Assembly (NCBI RefSeq): GCF_042663585.1
Contig: NZ_JBHTAN010000006.1
Span: 992,001-1,056,000, forward strand
DNA from: Natranaeroarchaeum sp042663585
GTDB taxonomy: Archaea > Halobacteriota > Halobacteria > Halobacteriales > Natronoarchaeaceae
Direction: 5' to 3'
Length of the DNA: 64,000 nt
The translations under genes and the position numbers were made by a program. Under the pieces are notes generated by a model. The model saw only the letters and a program-made list of their open reading frames with translations, did not search any database and had not been told where the DNA came from. Position 1 is the first letter of the stretch. The number at the start of each line of letters is the position of its first letter. Below, piece after piece: positions 24,598 to 33,933 of this stretch.

Positions 24598-25626
24598 TCA
24601 CTGCGCCGTCCGATAGTCGGACTTGCTCGCGTTCGATACAACCCAGAGGTATACATGGTTCGCCGCGGACGCCGTCGACGCGGTGTCCGGGACGTCGTTA
24701 GGATAGAGGAGCCAGACGACCCGGGATCGGTCGTCGCGGGCGGCTGGCGTGAACGTATAGTTCCGGACCACGGTCTCGTCGGCGTCGACGGCGACGGTGA
24801 AGCTGTCGAGCGGCGTCTGGTCGCGGACCTCTGTTGCGTTCCCGGCCTCGTCGACAGTCTGCTGGATGACGACGACCGTGTAGTTCTTAGGCTGTCCTTC
24901 GTGGTTGCTGATGGCCACGCCGATGGTTTGCTGGTCGCCCCCGACAACCACCGAGGACTGGTCGACACCAGCGAACGTCTCCCCATCTCCCGACAGCAGG
25001 TAAAACTCCGAGTACTGCTCGTCGTAGGACAGCTCCACGGCTGCGTACCCGGCGCTCATCGCGAAGAAGAGGACCGACACGACGAGAACTGCGTTCACCA
25101 CCCTCACTGATCCACCGCCAGTGCCAACCGGCCACACCTCGTCGAGACCGTCTGGCAGACCTGGCCGGAACTGTGCATTGCCGGGAAGCTGCCACCGGCG
25201 CAGTGCGGCGAGGACGGCAACCACGATTGTGAATCCGCTCACTGAGAGCAATACAGGGACCAACTGGATGCCCCAAGGCGTGAAGTTCCACGCGTATCCG
25301 ATGGCCGGTACTATGATGATGCTTAGCCCGACGGAGAGCAGGAACCGCTCGGTGACGGTGACGCCGTTAGCTCCCTCCGTCCCGGGCGCTGACGATAGCT
25401 GTCCTCCAACACGTTCGCCGCTCTCAGCACGGAACCGCTCTGGGAATAGGGCTGCGACAACGACGTACCCGGGCACGAGACAGACGAAGACGAACCCGAG
25501 GGGTACTCGAAGCGGCGTGCTGCGGAGGATTGGGAAGAAAACGGCAGTGTTCAACGCGAACGTCAGTCCAATCACCCCTAGGAGGTCGACCGGTACGGGG
25601 CGAGCTGTCGAACGGAAAATACCCAT
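24598..25626 (-). CDS. DUF1616 membrane protein
   Basis: A 342-aa protein with paired N-terminal helices ('LLGVIGLTFALNTAVFFPIL', then 'PLGFVFVCLVPGYVVVAALFPE'), further helices near residues 90-140 and 190-210, and a C-terminal extracytoplasmic beta-rich domain of about 130 residues ('QQTIGVAISNHEGQPKNYTV'). This layout is the archaeal DUF1616 family, often found in glycosylation and cell-envelope loci. Function unknown; a role in handling the exported glycan is inferred from context. Confidence 0.8.
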   Translation of the reverse strand: MGIFRSTARPVPVDLLGVIGLTFALNTAVFFPILRSTPLRVPLGFVFVCLVPGYVVVAALFPERFRAESGERVGGQLSSAPGTEGANGVTVTERFLLSVGLSIIIVPAIGYAWNFTPWGIQLVPVLLSVSGFTIVVAVLAALRRWQLPGNAQFRPGLPDGLDEVWPVGTGGGSVRVVNAVLVVSVLFFAMSAGYAAVELSYDEQYSEFYLLSGDGETFAGVDQSSVVVGGDQQTIGVAISNHEGQPKNYTVVVIQQTVDEAGNATEVRDQTPLDSFTVAVDADETVVRNYTFTPAARDDRSRVVWLLYPNDVPDTASTASAANHVYLWVVSNASKSDYRTAQ

Positions 25627-25935
25627 TTATGGTCCACGTTATCATACGGTAGTAAAGTAATGCGGCCCGAAACGACCTGACGGTCGCCGTCCGACGGACG
25701 AATCCACTGACCGTTGGCGAGGCGCTCTGGGTACGCCAATGCTACTGTCAGTCGTCGGGACTGCACTAGACGGAACGCACAGACCGACTGACCTGCCCCA
25801 AGTAACACTGCAGCACGACTCCTCGAAATCTAGAACTCCGCGGAGAATTCGAGCCGACCCAGACAGACTTGGGACGCGAACAACACAATTTGCGAGTATA
25901 GTTTTGTGGCTGGATAACGTTATTATCGGTGAACA
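25627..25935. other. Intergenic region between divergent DUF1616 and deacetylase genes
   Basis: About 310 bases. Only overlapping frames with no family resemblance. The last 40 bases before the deacetylase ATG are AT-rich (ATAACGTTATTATCGG) and probably hold its promoter. Confidence 0.5.
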
Positions 25936-26898
25936 ATGGGACACAAGCCAATCAATCGGCGACAACTATTAGGTGCGCTCGGCGGGAGCGTTACCGTTTC
26001 TCTAGCCGGCTGCCGCCGGATTAGAGAAGGGACACAAGCATCGCCAGATTCGAACCAATCTGATACTACAGATAGTGACGAGACAGAATATAACACGGTT
26101 GTAATATTCAGAAACGACGATCCAGCGCCCTGGACAGATATTGAGGTTCTTTCTGGTGTCAATGAAGTCTTCATAAATAATGAGATACCCTTCACACAGG
26201 GGATAGTTCCATATGATAAAAATGAAGACGAAGGTATTAATTTAGAACATGAAGTCTGCGAGTACTTAAATTCTGTCGCCGAAGACAACCCAGAGTTGGT
26301 TGAAAATGCCCTGCACGGTTACACTCATGTCCGAGAAACGGATTTCTTCTGGGGTAGTGAGTTTGGTGGCCTAACATACGATCAACAGAACCAAAAAATA
26401 ACAAATTCACTACAACAGTTCGACGAATGTTTTGACCAGACCCCAACGACATTCATACCACCCTTCAATACATATGATGAAGCAACAGTACAGGTGTTAG
26501 CCGAGAAAGGATTCCGGCTGGTATCCGGTGGATTTTATTTTCAGAGAGACTATTTTGGAAAAGAAATGGTTTGGGAAGATAACGGAATCATACACCTACC
26601 AGCTAACCTGGCTATGGAGGACTCAGAGACACAAGAAGTCAAGAAAATAGACAGTTTAGAACAGGAATATGACAAAAACAGCGAGGAATATAGTCTAAAT
26701 GTTATAATGTTGCACTATAATCGTTATTCTGAAGAGGCGGATAAACAAGTCTTGGAGGGAATGATACAGCACGCCTTGGAGGACAATAGTAAATTTATGA
26801 CGTTGGGTGGGTTTGCAGAGCAGATCGAAAATGGCGCCCTCAAGAGAACGGAAGACGGGTGGAGAGTGAAGGAAACCCACTCCACCAAATCCTCTTGA
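25936..26898 (+). CDS. Polysaccharide-deacetylase-like (CE4/DUF2334 type) Tat lipoprotein
   Basis: A 320-aa exported protein. Residues 1-25: Tat signal with 'NRRQLLGALGG' and lipobox 'LAGC'. The enzyme domain has the CE4-type motifs 'VIFRNDDPAPW' (metal-binding Asp-Asp), 'LHGYTH' (His-x3-His type) and 'TFIPPFNTYDEATVQVLAEKGFRLVSGG', with a late His in 'IMLHYNRYS'. It would remove N-acetyl groups from extracellular glycan. Base composition is strikingly AT-rich (many AAT, AAA, ATA codons) compared with every neighbour, and the gene lies next to a broken IS, so it was probably acquired from a lower-GC source. Confidence 0.78.
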   Translation: MGHKPINRRQLLGALGGSVTVSLAGCRRIREGTQASPDSNQSDTTDSDETEYNTVVIFRNDDPAPWTDIEVLSGVNEVFINNEIPFTQGIVPYDKNEDEGINLEHEVCEYLNSVAEDNPELVENALHGYTHVRETDFFWGSEFGGLTYDQQNQKITNSLQQFDECFDQTPTTFIPPFNTYDEATVQVLAEKGFRLVSGGFYFQRDYFGKEMVWEDNGIIHLPANLAMEDSETQEVKKIDSLEQEYDKNSEEYSLNVIMLHYNRYSEEADKQVLEGMIQHALEDNSKFMTLGGFAEQIENGALKRTEDGWRVKETHSTKSS

Positions 26899-27042
26899 GA
26901 ATGAACGAAGGGGAGGTTGCCACTATCATACCCGTCCAGAATTCAACGAACGTCTAATATTATAAATCATAGTATAAATTCCCTATAGGGAACTGTCTAG
27001 TTGAGGGATTGAGGAACGAGGAGGTCGTAGTGAGTTCTGTCC

Positions 27043-27777
27043 ATGAAACTCGTAGACCTCCTCAAAGAACGCTTAGATGTGGAGAATAAAGATACTTGGG
27101 AGAACGAGCGCACGCCGACACCCGTGCGCTGTTTCGCGATTCGACTTCACTCGAGGGGGTTGTCAGTGCGTAAAGTCGAGGTCGTCTTGGACTAGTTGGG
27201 TGTCGATCGCTGCTATCAGGCAGTCTGGAACTGGAAAGAGAAACTAACCGAGACAGAGCCCGAACCGCCGATGTCCACGAGAACAAAGTTCTCGTGCGAC
27301 CCATCAGAACGCTTGAGTTCTGAGGACGGTGGAGCCATCGCGGGTTGCGGTTGACGAGAAGCAAATCAAAGTTGACGGGGAGAAAAGTTGTTCTACGCCG
27401 CGATCGACACAGGGTCAAAATTGCTGCTTGAAGTCGATGTCTACAGCTGCCGCAGGACAGACCTCGCAGCGGCGTTCCTGTATCGCCTTACCGAGAAAAA
27501 TGGGATCGCCAATACAGAGTTTCTCGTCGATGCTGGAGGCTACTTGACTGCCCCTGCTCGCCGAGAATTGAGCGGTCAGCTCAACTACATAAGGCGGAAC
27601 CACATCGAAAAGTGGTTCCAGACCGTGACGATGCGAATCAACTGCTTTCACCCGTTTTGGCGGGGCAATCCATCCAGTGCGAAACGCTGGCTGCGACGAT
27701 TCAGACACTACTACAATCGACACCGACCGAACCAAGCGTTAGATGGAGCGATTCCTGCCGAGGTGGTTCTGAACTAG
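27043..27777 (+). pseudogene. Broken DDE transposase of the degenerate IS
   Basis: Pieces in different frames join into an IS6-like transposase: 'DLLKERLDVENKDTWENERTP' start, then TAG interrupts 'EVVLD-LGVDR' near 27193; catalytic 'VAVDEKQIKVDGEK' is in a different frame; then 'LYRLTEKNGIANTEFLVDAGGYLT', 'NHIEKWFQTVTMR' and 'RHRPNQALDGAIPAEVVLN'. Asp, Asp and Glu of the active site are all still readable, but a nonsense codon, a roughly 60-bp insertion and another frameshift near 27395 abolish a continuous product. Confidence 0.8.
27276..27323. repeat. Twin hairpin insert inside the transposase remnant
   Basis: Two adjacent inverted repeats: CACGAGAAC-aaa-GTTCTCGTG (27276-27296, 9-bp stem) and TCAGAAC-gcttga-GTTCTGA (27304-27323, 7-bp stem). 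Both share GAAC/GTTC arms. They lie in about 60 bp that do not fit the transposase coding sequence. Confidence 0.6.
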
Positions 27778-27800
27778 ACAGTGCCAAAAACAGGCGTTTG

Positions 27801-28736
27801 TCAGCCATTCGGTGGCTTGTTCGTGTACTGGCGACACACTCGTTTGATACCTTCTTCGAATGATACTTGGGGCACCCATCCCGTTTCTTCCTTTATTTTC
27901 TCTATATCGGCACACGTGTCAGAGACATAGACATCCTGTGGAATCGGATTCTCCACGTATTCTGGATCGATATTTCGTCCTAGTTCCTCGTTCAGCAACT
28001 TGACGACGGTGTTGAAGTCGTAACTTGTCTCGGTACCGAGATTGTAGGTGCCATCGAGTTCGTGATCAGCTGTGAGTTCGAGCCCGCGCACTACGTCGTT
28101 GACATGGGTGAAATCCCGCGTCTGGGTACCGTCCCCGTATAGTTTCGGCGACTGTCCGTTCGCGATATCGTCGGCGAACTGAGCGATCACGTTCGCGTAC
28201 TCCCCTTTGTGTTCCTCGGCGCCACCGTACCCCTGGTAGACCGAAAAGAACCTCATTCCGGCAACGTTCATATCGTAGTGATTCGAGAAGTACTCGCCGT
28301 ACCGCTCGCGAGCGAGTTTCGAGGCCTCGTATCCCGTATTCACTGAGACGGAAAGGTCCTCCGGCGACGGTTCAGTCCGGTTTCCGTAAATCGAAGAGGT
28401 GGACGCATAGACGATCGTCTCACAGCCGCTTTGGCGGGCGTGTTCGACGACATTTGTGAATCCTTCGACGTTTACACGCGCACCGAGCTGGGGATCCTCC
28501 TCGTGCATCGCGTACGAAGAGAGTGCAGCGAGGTGGTATACGACATCGACATCGGTCGGGAGATCGTCTTCGAGCACGCTTCGCTCGTGGAACGTGACCG
28601 CTCGGTCGAGATTGTCCGGCGTTCCCAGATACCCGTTATCGACTACGACGACGTCGTTATCTTTTGCGAGGTAGTTTGCGAGATTCGATCCTATGAACCC
28701 GGCACCGCCGGTTATCAATACGCGATCGTCCTCCAT
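27801..28736 (-). CDS. NAD-dependent epimerase/dehydratase (sugar nucleotide)
   Basis: 311 aa from ATG 28736 ('MEDDRVLITGG'); the longer frame to 28781 adds an unlikely leader. Extended SDR fold: NAD motif 'ITGGAGFIGSNLANYL', 'VVVDNGYLG', 'VVYHLAALSSYA', catalytic Ser region 'IVYASTSSIYG', YxxxK as 'TGYEASKLARERY', and 'GDGTQTRDFTHVNDVV' in the substrate domain. This is the UDP-glucose 4-epimerase-like branch that makes or interconverts nucleotide sugars, and it supplies donors for the upstream glycosyltransferases. It lies just outside the IS remnant. Confidence 0.87.
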   Translation of the reverse strand: MEDDRVLITGGAGFIGSNLANYLAKDNDVVVVDNGYLGTPDNLDRAVTFHERSVLEDDLPTDVDVVYHLAALSSYAMHEEDPQLGARVNVEGFTNVVEHARQSGCETIVYASTSSIYGNRTEPSPEDLSVSVNTGYEASKLARERYGEYFSNHYDMNVAGMRFFSVYQGYGGAEEHKGEYANVIAQFADDIANGQSPKLYGDGTQTRDFTHVNDVVRGLELTADHELDGTYNLGTETSYDFNTVVKLLNEELGRNIDPEYVENPIPQDVYVSDTCADIEKIKEETGWVPQVSFEEGIKRVCRQYTNKPPNG

Positions 28737-29069
28737 AGAAGAATACGCCACAAACGGATACAAAAACGTGCCACCCGTCAAACACTGTGATGAAATTCCA
28801 TGTCAGAGTAGGCTACCCCGCATGGACGGCCGAACGAGACGGTTAGAGCGGTCGACGATGGATCCGAACTATGGCCACCGTGCTCAAACACAAAGACGTG
28901 TATACCGGACAGTTTTCGTGTGTGTCGTACATCGGATCGATGCCCGGTAGTCCCCTACCGATTGATATAGCATTATTTGATTTATTAGGTGGCAGTCGGA
29001 CAGCTTTTACCGTTCAGCAAACCAGAAAGTCGCTCCACTACACACGAAATCAGTCGTATCGGTGTCGAA
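28737..29069. other. Intergenic region between epimerase and integrase genes
   Basis: About 330 bases, holding the epimerase promoter region (T-rich run near 28755-28765 on the minus strand). An AT-rich patch at 28968-28990 lies just past the integrase 3' end and may terminate it. No gene or attachment-site repeat recognised. Confidence 0.4.
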
Positions 29070-30119
29070 CTACAACAACGAGTAAATACTCTCCTCGTAC
29101 GTCTCCCTTACCCGATCCCCCCAGTTGTGGGTGTACGTATCGATGACGTCGTCGGCGACGTCCCCACGCAGATACTTCACAATCCCACGGTCACCCGTCT
29201 CACTCCGAAGGTGCGTTGTGAAGAAGTGCCGAAAGTAGTGCGGCGTGACGTTCTCTGCGGCCCCGCCGCCGGTCCGGTACCAGCCCCGCTCACTGGCGTG
29301 GTCCGTGACGAGCGTATGAGCCATGTCCGTCGTCAGGCGGTGGCCCCACGAGTCACCGGTGCTTACGAACAGTGGATCGGCCTCGGAGATCGGATCCGGG
29401 CGGACGGCCAGCCACTCGACGAGCACGGATCGGAGCTCGTCGTCTATCGGAACGACCGTCTGGCGTTTCCGCTTGTTCGAGGCCGTCCGTTGCTCGCCGT
29501 TCGTCAGTTCCCCACGGGAGGGCTCCGGCGAAACGTACAGTGTGTTCGTCTGTCCGGAGAGCTGCGGTCGGACCTCACTCTCCGTGTCCAGATCCAGGGG
29601 CTGTAAATTCACGTCCTGGATGTCGAGATTGCAGAGTTCGCCGACCCGCAGTCCGGTCTTCAGCAACGTCACGACGACTGCTTTATCCAGCGGGTGACAG
29701 ATACCCTGTACGAACTCCCGTATCTCCGGGATGGAGATCTCTCGCCGGGCGGGGTCAGTGTCGATCGATTCCTCGATCTGTTCGACGACCAGCGTCATCG
29801 GGTTCGATTCGAGTACGCCGACCTCCATCATGTAGCCGTAAAACCGGTGGAGATACGAGGCGTAGGTCGCAACGGTGCTTCCCGCATGCCCTCCCCGTAG
29901 CGAATCGACCCACTCCATGCAGTCCCGATGGGTTGCCCCGTCGATACTGAGGCCACCCTGAGAACGTTCTGTCCCCTCGCCGAGGAATACCTCGAACTGC
30001 CGCAAAACGCGTTCGTAGGCCGCCTGTGTCCGCTCTGTCTTGCCGTGATAGCCGACGTCGCGGACGAAGTATTCGATCGGATCCTCGACGCTCTCGTCGG
30101 GCGTTTCGGTACGGCTCAT
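29070..30119 (-). CDS. Tyrosine recombinase / XerC-D-like integrase
   Basis: A 349-aa protein. SAM-like N-terminal DNA-binding domain (about residues 15-120, 'TQAAYERVLRQFEVFLGEG') and catalytic domain with Arg in 'LLKTGLRVGELCNLDIQDV', His-x-x-Arg in 'VTPHYFRHFFTTH' and nucleophile Tyr in 'VIDTYTHNW'. All core residues are present, so it is probably active. Overlaps the upstream DUF5805 gene as ATGA. Whether it serves an element or chromosome resolution is undecided; its place at the edge of the glycan island is suggestive. Confidence 0.88.
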   Translation of the reverse strand: MSRTETPDESVEDPIEYFVRDVGYHGKTERTQAAYERVLRQFEVFLGEGTERSQGGLSIDGATHRDCMEWVDSLRGGHAGSTVATYASYLHRFYGYMMEVGVLESNPMTLVVEQIEESIDTDPARREISIPEIREFVQGICHPLDKAVVVTLLKTGLRVGELCNLDIQDVNLQPLDLDTESEVRPQLSGQTNTLYVSPEPSRGELTNGEQRTASNKRKRQTVVPIDDELRSVLVEWLAVRPDPISEADPLFVSTGDSWGHRLTTDMAHTLVTDHASERGWYRTGGGAAENVTPHYFRHFFTTHLRSETGDRGIVKYLRGDVADDVIDTYTHNWGDRVRETYEESIYSLL

Positions 30120-30556
30120 CTGTCCCCCGAGAGCGTGTAGCCGCCATGCCGGCCGCTGTAGCGGACCTTGCTTTCGTCCTGCAGTTCGGCCATCGTATCG
30201 TCAAGCCGTTCCTCGATGTCGTCGGTCAGCGCCTCGACCAGTGCTTCCCACGAGAGCGTCCCCTCGCGTTCGAGCAGGGCAACGACCCTTTCGGAGAGTT
30301 CACCACTGCTGCCGGCCTGTCGGACCATGTTCTCGTTCTCTCTCTCCTGGGCCGATGCACCTGCTGGGGAGGAGTCATCGGCGTCGCCGTCCGACCCGCC
30401 GAATCCACGCCGACCGGCCTGCACCATCGACCGGACGAACTCGCTCTGACTCATACCGAGTTCGTCGGCGTGAGATTTCCATTGTGCTTTTTGATACGCC
30501 GGGACGTAGGTCTTCACGGAGGTTCGCGAGGTATCGACGTCGTCGTCGGTAGCCAT
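30116..30556 (-). CDS. DUF5805-like protein paired with the integrase
   Basis: About 146 aa from ATG 30556 ('MATDDD'). The N-terminal region 'RTSVKTYVPAYQKAQWKSHADELGMSQSEFVRSMVQAG' resembles a ribbon-helix-helix DNA-binding fold. An acidic linker follows, then a C-terminal winged-helix-like part ('ALLEREGTLSWEALVEALTDD', 'VRYSGRHGGYTLS'). It is translationally coupled to the recombinase, so it may be a directionality or accessory factor; that role is inferred. Confidence 0.7.
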   Translation of the reverse strand: MATDDDVDTSRTSVKTYVPAYQKAQWKSHADELGMSQSEFVRSMVQAGRRGFGGSDGDADDSSPAGASAQERENENMVRQAGSSGELSERVVALLEREGTLSWEALVEALTDDIEERLDDTMAELQDESKVRYSGRHGGYTLSGDR

Positions 30557-32166
30557 GAACGGGTGAACGACTCCCGCCTGCATTAATGTTACCATAACTC
30601 CAGATAAACATACTTATCCCTAATTCTGACACTGTATATTTTCTTTCTAAGAGCCTGATACCCTTCGTTTAGATTTTTATATTATATTTTAGGACCATAT
30701 ATTGATCGCTGGTTTGAGAAGAATCTCCAGATTTGCGGAGTACGGTTATAGAGTGATCTCCTCATTCACCCTTGGGAATAGAGCCCGACAGTCGTCTTCC
30801 TGAAGCGGGTTCCAGACGCCGAATCTGGTATGGCTCTTGCTTCAGATTCGCTACTGCGATGCGAAGATTCCGCAGTGCAGTTGTTGATTTACTCGGTCGA
30901 GATGCTCATATCAGTGGGATGATGATCGACGGTTGCACCCAATGAGTGCGTCGGCCGGGTGGCGGCGTGTCGGCGAATCACGCGGGAGGCCCGCGCCTGC
31001 TCCAGGCAGATCAAGCATCCGGACCGTCGTTGAACCCGGAAGAGGTGGTATATCGAGAACATCGTCTCGTCCGATCGACCGACCTGTCGGGCGGGGTAGT
31101 CCCCTATCGGGCAGTCGTCGAGAAGTATGTGCGAAGCCGTTTCATGGGTCAGTCCGAGTAACAACCGACCGGGCATCCCGCAGTTTCAGAGTCGTTTGAC
31201 CACCCTGCCGCAGGAAGTACGGTTACAGCTACGACTGCAATCGGATGCTCCTTGCCAGAAAGCTATGTCGGATCGAGAGTGTCACCATGACTGCGGTGGT
31301 AGCTAGCGACCCGCCTCGAAACGAATCGCTTGCCAGGTGAGCAGCGTGAACTCCGATACGAGACCACAGTTCCAGTGGGGCGTCTATGTCCCGGGAGTGG
31401 GGTGGCTGTGTCCGCCGACGGGTGTCATCTCCGGGGGGGACACATAAAAGCACGCCCCAAGGTAGATGTAGGATAGTTTGTCTGTGAGAGTGTGGGACGC
31501 TGATACAGAGTCCGATAGCCGCGCTCCAGTATTCGGTCTCCCCGGGTGACGGTTCCCCTGGCTGATTGGGGTGGGAGTACCCGCTACCACTTGCAGGATA
31601 CACCCCTCGCGCCTGTGCACACCAGGGGTTCCGGTGTAGATGATGGCATCAAGCCACGGGTATAATGGAATTGACGGTGCCGGATCCAGGCTTCCGGCCG
31701 GGGTACAGTTGGGTCGATCCAGAGCGGTGAACGAGCCGTCGAGTATGGGGTGTAGGATTCACGATGGACAATCAACGACATTTCCCGGGGTCGTCCGGGA
31801 GGGCTCTGTACTCAATCATCAGCCAGCCGGGAGCAGTGATAACGACTCCGACGATATCGGTAGCGGGCAGGTACAACCGCCGCTGGTTCTTGGATCTGTT
31901 CGCAGTCCTAGATCAATAAAATCCTGCTTCATACCTCTCGACGACGGATTCCGGCATCGACCAGACTACCGAATCCGTTCTCAGTAGAGTACAGATACTG
32001 TCCGAGTGTGTACGCATAAACTACATATAGCTATATCGAAACTGGGGATGTGTTTGTAGATAATCGAGTGAAAGATACTTAATCAATTCAGCGGGAATTG
32101 CGCTCGCTGGATGGGCTCGTACGGGTTGCAACGGGAAGTGGACTCTCGTCCACCCCTCGCTACGGC
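30557..32166. other. 1.6-kb region without recognisable genes
   Basis: Between the integrase/DUF5805 pair and the sulfur operon. Frames here are short, overlap on both strands and have atypical composition (many Arg, Ser, Pro); none shows a family match or good start. 30600-30720 and 32010-32060 are AT-rich and probably carry the DUF5805 promoter and another promoter-like element. No tRNA, SRP RNA or RNase P RNA signature was found by eye. It may be a decayed integration locus or hold an unannotated RNA. Confidence 0.5.
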
Positions 32167-32793
32167 CTACCCGCTCTCGGTCGTCTGCCCGACTGCCTTC
32201 GCGAGCGAGAGGAAAAAGCCAAGGCCTTCTTTGACTTCGGGGTCTCGCAAGGCTTTGACGACGCCGACTGCACCGACTGGCTCCGTCGGTTCGGCACCCG
32301 CTTCACCCACCGCTTCGAGTAGCGACTCGACAGTTCGGGCGACGTCGTCGTCCGAGGCAGTGTCCGCGACCTCGCCGAGCGTCGTTCCCGTCGCCGCGAG
32401 TTCGGTCACCATCTCGTCGTCCATCGCGTTCGAGGCGAGTGCGATGAGGTCAGCCATCGCCATGAGGTCCTCGAGCGTCCCCGACCGCTGCAGTTCGGCC
32501 ACTCCCTCGATGGCGTCGGCCATGTCCTCAGCGTTCTCGCCTGCGGCCTCGCCGAGTTGTGCGGCCTCGGGCGTCGCCAGCCTATCGGCCGCCGCACCGA
32601 GATTCGTCGCAGTGCCAGACAGTTCCTGGACCATCCGGTCGTCCATCGCGGACGTCGCGAGTTCGGCAGTGTCGAGCAGGTCGTTAGCGACCCCAAGCCG
32701 ATCGAGAAAACGGGCGACCTCCTCGGGGTTCTCGGCGACGAGGCTTTCCAGGTCGACCTCCTCAGCGTCGGGAGGGTGTGCAGTGTCCGACAT
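32167..32793 (-). CDS. DUF1641 protein of a sulfur-oxidation operon
   Basis: A 208-aa acidic helical protein. It has internal repetition: 'TAELATSAMDDRMVQELSGTATNLG' near residue 42 and 'ADLIALASNAMDDEMVTELAATGTTLG' near residue 113, followed by the C-terminal 'VVKALRDPEVKEGLGFFLSLAKAVG' that marks DUF1641. It overlaps the SQR stop by one base (TAATG). The family often sits next to sulfide:quinone oxidoreductases and formate dehydrogenases; biochemical role unknown. Confidence 0.82.
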   Translation of the reverse strand: MSDTAHPPDAEEVDLESLVAENPEEVARFLDRLGVANDLLDTAELATSAMDDRMVQELSGTATNLGAAADRLATPEAAQLGEAAGENAEDMADAIEGVAELQRSGTLEDLMAMADLIALASNAMDDEMVTELAATGTTLGEVADTASDDDVARTVESLLEAVGEAGAEPTEPVGAVGVVKALRDPEVKEGLGFFLSLAKAVGQTTESG

Positions 32794-33932
32794 TACAGTA
32801 GACCCCGTGCTGTCAGCCAGTAGGACTCGTTGTAGCCCAGTTTCGCCCAGTGGAGATGTTTCGACGGCTCACGGACGAACGGTTCATCACCGTACTCGAA
32901 CTCGATGAACGTGGCCTCGTCCATCCCAGCCTCGAGGAAGCAGACTGTCTTGCCGCTGTAGGTGGCGGTAGGAACCGCTCCCCGGGCCTGGCTAGCGATC
33001 CGGTCGGCGACCACGTCTGCCTCATAGTGGGCGACGCTGCCGGCCTTGCTCGTCGGGACGTCCGCCGCGTCACCGATGGCATAGACGTCTTCGGCCGCCG
33101 TTGCTTCAAGCGTGTTCCGGTCCACGTCGACCCAGCCATCGTCGCCGAGACCGGCGTCAGTGACGAGGTCGGTGCCGCCGTGGGGCGGAATCGCGACCAG
33201 CAGGTCGTACGACAGTTCGGAGCCTTCCAGCGTCTCGATGACCTCCGCCTCGGGGTCGACCTCGTCGACGTTGAAGAACGTCTCGTAGCCGATGTCGCGT
33301 TCGTCGAAGAGATCCGTCGCCCAGTCGGCGATCGATTGGATCCCGTGAGTGCGGTTGATGGGATATGTGTACGTGATTTCGACGTCATCGCGCAGGCCGC
33401 GCTCGCGGAGCCAGTCGTCGACCATCAACACGAACTCGACGGGTGCGGCCGGACACATATGGGGAACGCCGATGACGCTCAACACCAGGTGTCCGTCGGT
33501 GAACTGCGCTAGCTCGTCGCGCAGTTGCTCGGCCCCGTCAGGGCCGTAGAAGTGGTGTCCACCCTCTACGAGCCCCGGGACGGTCTCGGGTTCGAGGTTT
33601 GCACCGGTCGCCACTGTGAGTTGATCGTACGCGAGCGCGGGCCCGTCCGCGAGTGACAGGCGCTTCCCGTCAGTATCGATGTCGACGACCTCGTCGATGG
33701 TAAGGGAGACGCGTCTGTCCACGAGTTCCTTGATCGGTCGCTTGGCGTCCTCGACCGTCTTCTTCCCGAACGGGATGTAGAGGAACGTGGGCTTGTAGAC
33801 GTGGTTCTCGTCGGCCGTTATCAGCCGTACCTCGACGTCGCCGTTCTCGATTTCGGTCTGGAGTTCGTCCGCGAGTCGGTTCGCGAGCACGGTCCCGCCC
33901 GTCCCGCCGCCGACGATAGCGATTCGCTCCAT
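32793..33932 (-). CDS. Sulfide:quinone oxidoreductase-like flavoprotein
   Basis: A 379-aa pyridine-nucleotide-disulfide-oxidoreductase fold. FAD motif 'IVGGGTGGTVLANRLA' at residues 5-20, 'DQLTVATGANLEPETVPGL', a Cys motif 'GVPHMCPAAPVEF' typical of SQR, second FAD motif 'DVYAIGDAADVPTSKAGSVAHYEA', and C-terminal 'LHWAKLGYNESYWL'. In the family, FAD oxidises sulfide to polysulfide or sulfur and passes electrons to membrane quinone. It lies one base after the TusA-like gene, which could accept the sulfane sulfur. Confidence 0.87.
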   Translation of the reverse strand: MERIAIVGGGTGGTVLANRLADELQTEIENGDVEVRLITADENHVYKPTFLYIPFGKKTVEDAKRPIKELVDRRVSLTIDEVVDIDTDGKRLSLADGPALAYDQLTVATGANLEPETVPGLVEGGHHFYGPDGAEQLRDELAQFTDGHLVLSVIGVPHMCPAAPVEFVLMVDDWLRERGLRDDVEITYTYPINRTHGIQSIADWATDLFDERDIGYETFFNVDEVDPEAEVIETLEGSELSYDLLVAIPPHGGTDLVTDAGLGDDGWVDVDRNTLEATAAEDVYAIGDAADVPTSKAGSVAHYEADVVADRIASQARGAVPTATYSGKTVCFLEAGMDEATFIEFEYGDEPFVREPSKHLHWAKLGYNESYWLTARGLL

Positions 33933-33933
33933 C

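Larger units (their letters stand above)
26989..27785 (+). mobile_element. Degenerate IS6-like insertion sequence
   Basis: About 797 bp bounded by inverted repeats GGAACTGTCTAGTTGAG (26989) and, on the other strand from 27785, GGCACTGTCTAGTTCAG, 15 of 17 bases matching. The ends are characteristic of haloarchaeal IS6-group elements. No target duplication was found in the flanks (CCCTATAG versus AAAAACAG), so one side may have rearranged. The internal transposase is broken. Confidence 0.75.

Noticed and set aside
31229..31987. Several frames of 60-125 codons
   Set aside because: Mutually overlapping on both strands with atypical composition and no recognisable domains.
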